A stretch of 19,426 nt of DNA from positions 1 to 19,426 of the forward strand of contig QAXH01000488.1 in NCBI GenBank assembly GCA_004335635.1, in the 5' to 3' direction. Positions 1 to 12,300 of this stretch are shown piece by piece. The notes beneath the pieces are model-generated. The model was not told where the DNA came from, did not search any database, and was given only the letters and a program-made list of their open reading frames with translations. The position numbers were made by a program, and so were the translations under genes. The DNA is from Chloromonas sp. AAM2. Its lineage: Eukaryota > Chlorophyta > Chlorophyceae > Chlamydomonadales > Chlamydomonadaceae. The stretch's first letter is position 1; each line of letters begins with the position of its first letter.

Positions 1-110
1 TGCACACCCGTTATCAGTGCCCGAGTGCACACCCGTTATCAGTGCCCGAGTGCACACCCGTTACCAGTGCCCGAGTGCACACCCGTTATCAGTGCCCGAG
101 TGCACACCCG
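1..110. repeat. 25-bp tandem minisatellite at window edge
   Basis: Four full copies and a 10-base partial copy of a 25-base unit (TGCACACCCG, then TTATCAGTGCCCGAG) run from the first base. The third copy has TTACC in place of TTATC; otherwise the copies are identical. The array may continue beyond the window. A 25-base period is not a multiple of three, and the unit contains TGATAA on the minus strand, so two of three minus frames close within it. It is therefore unlikely to be coding, although it lies just downstream of the last exon seen in the large minus-strand gene. Confidence 0.95.
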
Positions 111-301
111 TGGGGTAGGCCTGCGCAGCTGCCTGCAAGCAACTACCCGTTGCTGAGTTAAGCTTTGCTGTTGGATCAACCTGGGGTTGCTGAGTGAAAG
201 CTGGTGACTGTGTAGCAAGAAGCCACATTCTCATTCGAGAACCCGTTTGAACTGAACCCTGGGATAGCCAGCCCCTTCTCAGGTTCGCTGGAAAGGCCTA
301 C

Positions 302-3300
302 CTTGGCTGTATCAAGCGAAAGCTCACAGTCAGCATCCTCCATGGTTTCCAGCAGCAGCACCAGGTCATACGGGCTCAAGGTGTCGCGCACAACCACTCG
401 GTTGGCCAACTGCTCCATGTGCTGGATCTTGCTGTCGGAAAACCAGGTGCAGCCTCGAGAGTGGGTCTCCATGAAGGCCAGGGACATCACAAGCTCCTGC
501 AAGCAACAAAGGGTTTGCCAACCGACTCAACTGAGCGTTTGTAACGGTGCAGCGCGGGCCTGTCGGTTTCCCACTCACCGGTCTTTTTCAGGCCAAAGGC
601 AATGCAGCACAGCTGAGCAAGGCACACCATGCATTGTTCAGTCACCTGCCCGGGTTGAAAGATAACCAAGACTGCACTGAAGATCGCCCCCTACGCACCC
701 ATGCATTGATAAGGTAGCATACTCGGGCTAAGAACTGTATTTAGATCGTCTTCCTCCATCCCTCGAAGATTCGCAATCTCTCACCCCACCTTCCCATGCA
801 GCATGTTTCACGGCTCCACGTCAGCTCTCATGTCAGATCCGCATTTCAATACATAGGCGCTTACTAAACGCATCAACAGTGAAATTATGCAGAGCTAACA
901 ACTCTCTCAACAGTTGGCCACCACCCTGCTCACCTCTTCTGCTTGCTCGCCACGTTTCCCCTTCATATGCAGAGGCAGCGATAGAAGCCACGCAGCACAC
1001 AGGCTGGCCGCCTCACCCGGTCGCCTGTAAACGCTGTCACCCAAGAGCTTGCCCAGCCGTGTCATGTGTGGCTGCAGTGAATCGACCTGAAGCAAAACAT
1101 ACGAAACGAACTTGTGAGCACAGCAACTCAATGGCTAAGACATAAAGAGCATCAAATGAGCTGCTGGGCCATACCGACAGCTGGCACCTCACTCAGTGTG
1201 AAGTGGAAGATTTTGATAGCGCCCAAGACTTTGTGCAGCCTACCTGTTGTGTCGCTGCTCTGAGCACCAGGCCCGTAACTCTCAGCAGCACGCGACCCTC
1301 AAACGGCCCCCACATGCCACGGGCAAATACTACGGTAGCACCCGTAGTACTGCTGTCCACCTCAATGGCGCCTGCAAGCGTGCAGGGGCGACAGCGCAAG
1401 CACCTGTCAACTTGCTGGCATGAGCTCGTGTCAACTTCTCATCATACTGTCCAGGGCTGAAGACACAGTCTTCACATCACGTGCAACACCAGCACTGGGC
1501 ATCTGTGCACGCACGTGGTATTCCCCCTTCACAATTAGTACACACGCTCCTGGTGCACATGCAAGGCCGCATCGGTGCACATGCAAGGCCCTCTCCTCCT
1601 ACAATGCATACGCAAGCTCAGCAGAACAGCACGAAGCGATGTGGATGAAGAGTCGCAGAGACAGCGAACTCTGCTTCAAGTACCTCTGACCCGTGATGAC
1701 TCCAGTTTCCTCTCTGTTGCCCTGTTTACAAGCGAGGAAACTTGGTTTGCAGACGGCTTCTCGATCCCGAATTGTTGGCCCACGCTGTTCCAGAGAAACG
1801 CGACCATATCCTCCAAGGTGTCCACGGCAGTCCGATCAGGTGGTCGGTCTTCGACAGCCGCGACCCGGCTCAGCTTGGCTTTGGCGCCTTTCTTCTTGCT
1901 GCCCTTGCCAGTAGTGCTGCTGCTGGTAGAGCTGTCGTTGCTGGCAGTGCTGCTGGAGTTGGTCGCACCGGGAGCAGCGGCTAAATCTAGGGTTTCCAGC
2001 TCCATGATATTGGCCACGGACAAGCAGCCTAGGTCAGCCAGGCTTGACACCACCTGCATCAACACTGCATTCACAGCAGGCTGGAACATGATCGACGTCA
2101 AACTTGTCGCGCACGTACCACCAAACTAGGCTGGCGCCACTAGCGAACAACAACACTGCAATGTGTGCATTAACAATGCACAGTTGGACTTGCCAAGGCT
2201 GCATGACAGGACCATCCAGCTTTACACGTTCTCCGCCATGGTCACACGATAAGCAAAGCAGCAGGTGCTGTAATCGCTGCAGCTGGCATGACTCAATCTC
2301 CGGCTGGCTGTGAGCAATTTCCGCTTGCCATACCTGCATAATGACCTCTATCTGCCACCTCCTTTCAGAGGTCAGGCGCACAGCCCGCAGCAGCTGAGAC
2401 ACCCAGCGTGTGTGGGGTGCGGGCAGTGTGCTGGAGGGATCGGCGACAGTGGCACCCTGCACCTCAAGGTGGTAATGCAGCACCTGCAAACAAACATGGG
2501 CTGATTCATGGTCATCCGTTGGCAACATATCGACCACTCAGTCGCGCATCAACAGAATACTGGATGTGCTCAGGCGCAATTCTTCACTCGACGTGCAAGA
2601 CTGCCTGTTTGCAACAGGCGGCAAGGCCATCACACTGGTCATGAATCGTGCATTCAGACATGCTGGCTGTGCTTGTTGTTGGTTGTCATGATAACTGTGT
2701 GAAACATGACTGTATGGAACATGCCGGCTGTGTTCGTTATGCATCTTATCCTTATTGCTGGGCAACTCCAGTGGGCAGCACACAAACAAAACTGTTCCCT
2801 CTGACACACCTGAGACATTTGCTCCACCAGCCTTCTAGCCGCAAAGGAGCTCTGGCCCTGCGTCACCTTTGCAGGCTCAAACAAATCCCACACAGCTTCA
2901 GACGTCACCGGCCAAGGAACCAGTGGCTCCGATCTCGACACAAACTCATAAGGCGACAGGTCAAATTTCTGGCCATCGGCTGTCGTCGCCTGGGCCTCTG
3001 GAGGGCTGGATAGTGGGTGGAGCTGCACGTAGATGGAAAGGGCGTCCAAGCAGCTGCGTGCCGTGCCATTCCGCAGCCCCTGGCCTTGCGCAATGGCTGA
3101 CATGGCTGTCTGCACCGCTGCGAAGATAGTGGGCCGAGCAGCCTGCAGCAACAAGCCTGCCTGATCCCCGGACTGAACTGTACTGCTAGCAGCTCCTGCT
3201 GTGGTGGCTGGTGCCTGCGCCTGCCTGCTAGCCATGCTGTCCAGCTGCATGCTTGCTACACAGCAGCTCAGGTAGGCTGCTGCGGTGTCTGGGCTGTGCA

Positions 3301-6300
3301 TCTGCTCAGGCGTGCAGCTGGCGAGGTACTGCCGCACGGCTGCGCAGCTAGAGGGAGGCACGGGGGCCGGGCGCCGACCGTCCTGGGCTGCACCGTCCAC
3401 CAATGCACTCGCCGCATGGGTCATTGCGTCCAGGGTGCGAATGACTGAAGGCAACAAGCGGGTGCACAGCATGTAGGCTGGGTCAAACGCTTATCAGGAC
3501 AGTATGCCTATCTCCATAGTCCGTTGACCAGAGTTGGTTGGTCTTTGCTTAGTTCTTAGGAGTGTGCTTATCCTCATTCAACTGGAAATTCAAAAGCATC
3601 TTGAGCTGAGCTGAAGCAGGGGGCTAAGGAGGTTCTGCAGAGAATGACCATATCAAGGAGTGGGAAGGTCCTACCGACTTGTATGCATGCTAACGATGCA
3701 AGGAGCTCAAAGGTTTCATGTCATTCTGAGATTCCCCTAAGGACCCGAGGTACTTTACGGCTCAACCAAAACGATTTCAAGGCTGCTGAAGATGTGGCTG
3801 AATGCAGCTCGTCAAGAGCTCGGCCGTGTGTGTGGTCTAGTACTGGCTGAGGAAGTGTCAAGGGGTGCCGGCGCTGGTGCGGCCAGGCCGCAGGCCATGC
3901 ATGCAGCGATTCAAAACCGGATGCAGAGCGGGACGTATTCCTTGGAAGTGAAATTTACCTGTGGCATGCCCCCCAGGCTCTCTGTGGCTTGCAACGGTTA
4001 GGTTCGGTAAGGGCCGGCTAGGCTTTGACGACCCATAAGTGAGTGTTGAAGGTGAATGTTTAAGTGAACTATGCAACCAAGTTGTCCAGGGGATAGGCCT
4101 TGGCGAGAGCTGACCATTGAGCCCCTTTCATGCAGGAAATACAGAATGGATTGCAAGTCAGGATGTTGCGGATAACACACAGATGGTTCGCTGGGTTGCG
4201 AGCGAGTGTGTGTCTCACCCTGTTGCTGGCCCTGCTTGCATGCCTGCAGTCCCCTCTGCTGTCCCTCCTGCATGAGGTCCAGAGCCGCCAGGTACTCGGA
4301 GGCGCGCGGCCGCCACCCGCCCCGCGACACGTGTGACAGCTCGTCGCAAAACACCAGGAAACCCTGCGCAGCACGCGAAGCAAAGGATGTCAATCAACCT
4401 CACCAGTCAAGCCAAACGTCTGCTGAATTGTTGATGATGTGACAAGGTGATGGTTTGACCTGCACACAGACGGACCACTGGAAGAAAATCTTCTGCACAA
4501 CGCAGTGACGAACCGCTAGACCGGTCGCTCACCTATCTCCTGGTACACACGCACAGTGGGTCTGTATGCTGATCACATGCACAGACTAGGCAACATGCAT
4601 AGAACAGACAACATGTGCGAAGAGACAGTTGCTTGCAGTGCAGCGAGTTGACGTCCTTGACCCACCTCGGACCTCATTGCGTCCAGATACGCTTTGGCCA
4701 TAGGCTGTGGCAGCGCAATGCGCACATCCAGCATGCAGTCCATAAGTGCACGCAACACCTGGGGAGAGATGCTACCCAGACGCCAGTCGCTGAGGGCCTG
4801 CCTGCCAGGCGTTCCGGCATTTGCAGCATCCGACCGTGTTGCCCGCAGCAACAGCCCTATGCTGTGCTTGTGCACGAACCGACTGATGGACTGCTGTGCC
4901 TGATTATCCTGTCGCTGCTGTTGGATGGAGAGAATTGAACCCAGGACGGAGATAAGGGAGGGCACCGGGAGGGCTGCGGCCTGTGCCACATCGCCTGTCC
5001 CGCTTGCAACCACTCCCGCCACCGGCGCCCCTGTGCCCCCCATGTGAAGTGACAAGGCTTTACAGCACTGCACCAGCCACACAGGGTTAGGCGTCAGCGC
5101 CTGCCTGTCCAGCATCTTACTCATTGACCCTGTGCTGCTCGCTTTCCCCCGCACAGCTGGGGTAGTAGTGGTTGCTGCACCCGTCAGCATCATCGACAGT
5201 CCCCTCACTGCCACTCTCAGCACCTCAGGCTCAGTGCCCACATGCATGCCCTGGTCTTGGCTGCGTGCCACCCACGCCGCTGCCGCCTGCAGTGCCAGAT
5301 CAGCTGCAACCTGCGGGTAGTGATCCATTGCCGCCAAGGCGGATCCGCTGTACGGAGTCAAACCAACAAGCGCACCCAGATGCTCCAGCTCATGCGCAGC
5401 AGCGCGTCTGACAACCTTGCCACCTTCCGGGTTGAAACCATTGATGACCTTGGGGCTCCCATTGCTTGCTTCAGAGGTGTCAGTGGTGGGGTCTGCAGCT
5501 TCTTTCTTGCTGAAGCTGGGTCGCCTGTTGTCAGCTATGCACGTGTGCAGCGCAGCCAAGAGCATGGCCAATTCGGTTGGGTTGTTGGAAGCCAGGCTGG
5601 TAAGGTGTGGGCTGATGGCGTTGGCTGCCATGCTGACCCACAGCCACGTGGGAGTGTGGCCTAGTTGTTGAACGGCCCACAGCGCATGGACCAGGACTAG
5701 CGGGTGGGAGGAGCCCACCCTAGGCAAGTACCCCAGGGTCAACTGCTCGTAGTTCTGCAGAGCATGAATGAGAAAAGCATGTGGTCCTGTGTCTAGCCAC
5801 TGACTTGAATGCCATGACCCATGACCCATGACCCAAGCGCTGCTGACACTGACATAAATTGCTGTGTATCAACTGCAAGGACAACAAAAGCAGGCCTTGC
5901 TGCAGACCTGAAAGCTCCTCTGCAAGCGCTCGTGCCATTTGCATGCATGCAGCTTGTTCCCGCCCACTCACTGTGAGCCATGCCTGCGGCATGTCTATCT
6001 CCATCCTCCTGAGGCCCGCTGCCAACTCTACCAGCAGCACAGGCTCGTCCTTCAGGGACTGCATGCTGCGCGCAGTCAGTACCTGGGCCATAATCTGCAT
6101 GGCCAGAACACGTGCTGCCTCTGCCACATGCCTGCTGTGCTGCACCTGCTGCCGCCCAGTCGCCTGCATGACCTCCTGCTGTGGGCTGCCTGCTGGCAAG
6201 GCTACTTGGTCAGCTGAAACAGCTGCAAACGCTGTTGACTCTCCTCCTGTGGCTGCTGCAACAGCGGCAGGTGCTGAAGCCGCTGCATCTGCTGCAGAGT

Positions 6301-9300
6301 TGGTAAGCCGCTGCGCTTGAGTTGGTGAAATGCGCTTGATTTTGTGAGACGCGCCTGCTGAACTGTGCTTGGTACGTGGTTGGTGAACAAATTGTTCACC
6401 CGGGGCAGACTCAACGGTGACGCCAAGTGTGGCAGGTAGTTCAAAAATTTGGTCAGCTTGCAGATCATGTGCCGTGGATGTTGGAGGATCTTCGACACGC
6501 ACGTCATCAGGAGGATGAGATGCTGAGCCAGCGCCTGAAGCCGTCACGGCAGCACTTGAGGCCATGCTAGCATCCAGAGCAGCCGCAGCCTTGGCCCCTT
6601 CCTTAGCAGTAGCAGCAGCCTCAGCAGCCAGAGCAGCTGTGTCTCGAGCAGCAGCAGCAGCAGAAGCACAAGCAGCAGAAGCAGCGTCTGGAGCAGTAAC
6701 TGCAGCCACAGTGACAGGTGCTGGGTGCTGCGCTGCCCATGCAGCTTCCTTCACAGCCCAAACAGCTGGTGCGTGCTCAAACACCAGCTGCGGATGGCTC
6801 CTGATAGCACCAGACCAAGGCTCAAGCTCGCGTGTGGAGAGGCACAGACACACGCCCCCGTCGCCACTGCTGCTTTCCCACACATCGTTCACACTGCTGC
6901 CGTCGTCGCCGGTCGCACACTGGCAGTCAACAAACTCACTCATCTCCTCGTTTGTGTACTGACCCATCACCAGCACCTGCACTTCAGACCCTTCAGGAAA
7001 GGCGTCCTCTAGGCTGAAGCCTCTGGCCGGTGGCAAAGCACTGATATGCCCAGGCAGCACCCAGCCCTGCAGGTCGCCTTCAAAGTCGACCAAAACAGCG
7101 CTGCCCTCGTAAATCATGTTGACAGTGCCTGTGCGGAGCTGAAGGGGAACGCCAGGAGTGCTGCTGGGCATCTGATGGGTTGTCTCGTGGTCGGCTGGTG
7201 CGGCAGCACTGGCTGAGACGCTGGGCAAAGCATCTGCCTTCTGTAGCGACTCCTGCTGCTGCTCCTGTTGCTGCTGGTCGTGCTGGTGCTGCAGCATAAG
7301 CAACCGCAAGAGCAACTCCTGGTGCTGATCCATTGGAAAGTCCGAGTCTGTCCGGGGCAGAAGCCCCAACTCAAACACTTTGACCAGTCCAGCAGCTGGC
7401 TGCAGCTGTGCAGCACCCTGTGGCTGAACCCGTGATGGCTCCTGCTGCTGCTGGTGCTGATTCTCTTTCTGCTCCTGCTGCTCAGCCTGGTAGAGCAGCT
7501 GTGACTGAACCAGCTTCTGGGCAGCTACCTGTGTCGCAACCACAGTTTGTGCTGGTGGCTGTGGCTGCAACTGTCTATTGCCGGCGACTGACTGGCCGGC
7601 GTAAACTTGTGCTGCAGGTTTGTTAGAGCCGCCAGCAAATGCGATCGCAGCTTCAGCTGTCCACGTGCCATGAATGCAGCCTAGCTGCGGGCTGGTCAGC
7701 GTGGGCAGGCATTGCAGTGCCCTGGCCTGCAGGACGCCTTGTGACACGTGGTCCGATGATAACGCAGACCCGGACGCTTTGCTCAGTGCCACGGACCAGT
7801 CGTCAGCAGTGGGAGCGGCCTGCCAGTGGCGTACTAGCTCGAGTAGCTGAACCAGGCTCCCGAGGCTGCAGCCAAACAGGCACCCATGCTATGGGTTTGA
7901 TGCACACCCGACGCTGTGCACATAGCATGGAACAGATACAGCGACAGCTATGAACCACATGCTATAGCGTGATACTGACTCAGTGCTGTGGACATGGCGC
8001 GGATCAGGCACACACACAGCGGCATGCAAACAGAGGGTGGGTGGTGAAAAAGGGTGACAATTGACATGACCACCTGCTGCGAGGCTGAATCGCTTCACAT
8101 CAAAAGCGAGTGTGCACAATGAAAAAGGCACTATTGTAACCAACACAACTATTGCACAGCAACCACGTAATGGCATTATGCAAAGCATCACAATGCCACC
8201 GGGCCCTGGGTGAAGGTCACATGCAGTTACAGCAGCTTGCACTTTGCCCACCTGCATGCATCCATGCGCATGTTGGGGCTGCCATGGTGCACCGGCGGCA
8301 GCAGCTGCATGATGGTTGCATGGGGCAGCTCTGCGTCTAGGTGCATGCACAGGGAGTAGAGCATGTCCACGCGCTGGGCCGGGAGGGTGTTGGCGACACC
8401 ACAGGAGGACTGAGCCAGCAGGCGAGACGCGGCGGCAGACCACATCTGTGCATGGCAAGCACACCATCTCGTTCTAGATCAGCGCCATCAGTGTAAGCGG
8501 TCACGTCTTTGCGCGACGGACATGCTGTCTTCCTGTCTAAAGCACGCTTAGGAGGCCCAGTGGAACAGTTGAGAGGTCGCCTCTATGACCATCGCCATAC
8601 ACAACGTGATTCTGTCAGCTGACCCCGTTGGTCCAGCATCATTCAGATGCCTGTTGTACACTCTGTGGCACCATAACCCACGCGTGCAGCTAGCTTTACA
8701 AACTTTCTCTCTATCAGTAGGCTACCAGTAGGGTTTGTTCTCAGCTGTAGACGTACTTGTACGTTTTGAATCTCATCTTCCTCAGTGTGCTCGACTGCTC
8801 ACCTGTGCTGTTGGCACACTGATCATCCCCATGGCATCGTAGTTGATCCCCTGTACCCTGGTCAGCTTGGTGGCAGACACGGGGGCAATGGCCAGTTTGC
8901 CGGCGGCTTGGATCAGCACTGAAAGCTCTGAAGCATTTGAGCATCTGCAGGTAATGACAGTGCACAAGTTGGGATGCATCCTAAGTGCCACAAACGGCTT
9001 GTGAGGACGTTCTTGAAGCATACACAGCTGGGGTTTACCATATGATCGCTGTGCGCGTGCATGGCACGTGGCTAATCTTCATGCATTGTGTGTGACCTGC
9101 TGCCTGCCCTGCGAGTTGCCTCCGAGCGTGCGTTCCTTTAACGCACAATCATCAAGGCGTGTTTGACACACCTTTCCATCATTCTGAACGCTGCTGCCAT
9201 GAGCCTGTCGCGCATCAGTGAGGCCCCGATCCACTCAGTTCCCGCCACCACCGCCAGCAGGGTGGAGAAGGAGGGCGGGTCCAGCCGGGCCACTAAATCG

Positions 9301-12300
9301 TCCAGGGCTGGCAGGCAGATGTCAAGGGTGCGCGGATTTACAGGCGCAACGCCCAGGCGCACAAGAGGCAACAGAACCTGAAGATGAGGAAGAGTCAGCA
9401 CACGTTTGCCAGGAGCTGGTCAGTTTCACGGTGAGAGAATAAACCAAGGTTCTGTATCACACTCAATGGCGCCAGGAGGACATTATTGCGACATTGGCCG
9501 AGACAGGCAGTACTTGTGCACTCACACAACATGACCATATCTGTTAGAGACAGCGATCACCAGTGGCATTTAAGCCGTGCCCCATTTTTCGATTGTTTAA
9601 TTGGAATCAAGCAACAAGGTCAATTGTTTTTGCAATCGTTGTTGCAGCACCGTTTCTGTCACAAGAGATGCTTCGGGCCATTCTGCAAATGTCATGTTTT
9701 GCAAATAGTCGTGCGCTCTGTAATGTCCATGCTGCTGATGACGACATACAATGCTCTCACCAGCGAACGCCCACATGCAACCACGAGCGTTCACGCACCC
9801 ACCTGGTTCATGAGTGCCATGGTGTTCTGCACCTCCCGATGCCGCTCCTGCAAGCTCTTCTCCAAGTGCAGCTGCAGCTGTGGCCCCATGGGTGTGGCTG
9901 CCCTGAGCGCCAACAGAGGCAGGGCCATCAGTTCGCCCAGAGTGGCGCGCTCCGTCAGCAGTTCAGCCCTCTCTTCCCAGAACCCGAACAAGTCTCGTGC
10001 ACAAGCAGCTGCCTCTCCCCACTTCTGGGCTGAAACACTTGCAAACGGCCGCCCTCCACTCCTAGCTGGTGCTTGGGCCAGTGTGGGGTTGGAAGCGCAC
10101 TCCTGCAGCGCCCTGAGTATTGCCAGCACGGAGCTGCTTCTCGGCCCTGGTGCACCGGGCTGGCGCTGCCGCACCACCTGCAAACCACACCAAGCCACTG
10201 TTTGTTCTGAAACTGAAGTGCATTTGTTATGTAGTTGCAAACCGCATAAAGCAAGCGAGCAATGCTTGGACAGGTACTGTGTCTAGCTGCAGTACCGTGG
10301 GTTGAACCGTAAAAATCCATGTAATGATGATGATGACACCAGCCCACTAATCGTTGTGTGACTGACTGCATAATGACGGCATTATGAGTGTGGTTACGTG
10401 TCATGGCGTGGATGAAACGGACCGCTCGTTGCGCATCATACAACATTGTACGGGGTCAATTGGGGTGGGGTGGGTGATGGCAGAAAGATGATGCCACGAG
10501 CCACAAGGCTGCCAGAGTTTGGTCAAGTGCCTATGAGATCGTTAGGATGCTTAGCCCTCGTCCTAGGCGTGAGTTGCGGTTGCAGATGTCAGACACCATG
10601 AATCGGATATGGATGGTTTGAGTGCTAGATATGTTAGCCCTCGTTCTAGGCCTGAGGGCATGACTGCAGATGCCGCCACAGGGTGTAGATCACCTACATG
10701 TGTGGCATGGTTCGATAGGGCCGCAAGGAACGCCTTTGGTGGGCAGGGCAGCGGATCGGGGTCAGGCAAGGCGGGGGAATCTGGGGTACGTGTGTGCAGC
10801 TCGCCGCCCTGCAGTACTAGCAGTTCAAGCAAGGCTGGGAAGTACTGCTCTTCAAAAGCCCTGCAGAAGTACTGCTGTCTTGTGGCTAGCATGGCATCGC
10901 AGAGCCGGTGCAGGAAGGCCTGGCGGGTCCGGGGGCTGCTGTGTTGGAACCAGGTGGACGTTAGGAGGGCAGATGATAAGGACACCAGGGTGCCTGCACG
11001 CACAGCAGAAGACGAACAGCACATCATCATGCACTTCAAACAAAAACATTCGTCTCAGCACGATGCATGTAAGTGCTGTAGGGCGAGTGCCAGGCCAATG
11101 ATGCGATCTGCTTGCGGCCATAATGCGCGTGAATGCACTGATCCATGACCAGCAGTCACGCCAACGGCCTGGCTTAGATGACCATTGCTGGAATCAACCA
11201 AGGTACCTGTGTCTACGTTGGCTGGGGAGCGTGCCACAGCTGCAGCCGCCAGGTTCAGCACCCACTGAACGTTCACTGCCCCCTGTGCAGCAACGTGCGA
11301 GCAAGCACAAAGGCGTTACAAGCCTAGAACAAATGTAACTTGTAGCTGCAACATGTGTAGAGGATAAGTAAAGCTGAGCCGCATTGCACGAGTTGACTTC
11401 AGCTGCTGGTTCAACCACACTTGCACACATTGCGTGTAAGGCAGGTCCCATGTTGAGTACTGTTCCCCATCAAGGTTGCTTCGCCGAGGAAAGGTATCTG
11501 TTTCTATTTGATCTTCCCTTCATGTCATCGTCATTGGCGTCCTTCAATAATCACAAACACACGTGAATCGAGCTGTGCCACCTCGGCAAACCTGCCAATC
11601 GTACCTTCTTCAGGGTGAGAAAGAAGCGCGCCAGAATTGCGATCTGCGAGTGAGACAGTTCTTCGGGCGATCCTTCGCGCTCCGTGCTCCGTTCGCGGCT
11701 CGCTCGCCCTCGCCTGCCCCGCCCACCGCCCCTGTCCTCACGCTTGCCCTCAGGTGCAATGATTTGTTTCCCAATCGTGAGTAGCTCAAACGGAACCTCA
11801 TCAAGCTGACTAGCTTGCCTGCTCGGCCGGCCCTTGGACTCCGATGTCTGCGCTCGCTCGACCACTGTCAGCTGTTTCTTGCGTGTGTTGGCTCCTTCCG
11901 CTGGCAGCTGCCAACCCTGCAGCGTGGAAGACAACAGCCCATGTGCCTCACTTGCGAGGAGCGCCTTTGTCAGCGCTCACATGTACAACACTCGTGCGCG
12001 TCATGATAGTGGCTCAGCCATGGCACACACGAGCGCAGGCCATTCCTGCCATCTGACACAACACAAAGAGTACGTTACATACACACTAGTGGCTCAGCGT
12101 TGGCACAGCTGAGTGCAGATGATCCCTGCTAAGCCATCCGACAGTGCTGAAACACAGAGGGTACGGTATGTTGCATGTCAAGCATGCCAGCCACTCACGA
12201 GTCTGTCGACGGCTTCCTGGACCAGCTTGGCCACTGATGGCGTCACCAGCGGCAAGGCTACCGGGCTCTGAAGCACCATCACCACATCCATCAACTGAAC

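Noticed and set aside
1..110. CRISPR-like array
   Set aside because: The 25-base units are directly adjacent with no spacers, and the surrounding DNA is eukaryotic with introns.
6564..6962. Plus-strand Ala/Ser-rich open frame of 132 residues
   Set aside because: It is the complement of the Ala-rich and S1-like part of the minus-strand exon; the minus frame has protein motifs and extends far beyond it.
9486..10286. Plus-strand open frame of 266 residues
   Set aside because: Low-bias Cys/Ser-rich translation overlapping the well-supported minus exon 9803-10177; a shadow frame.
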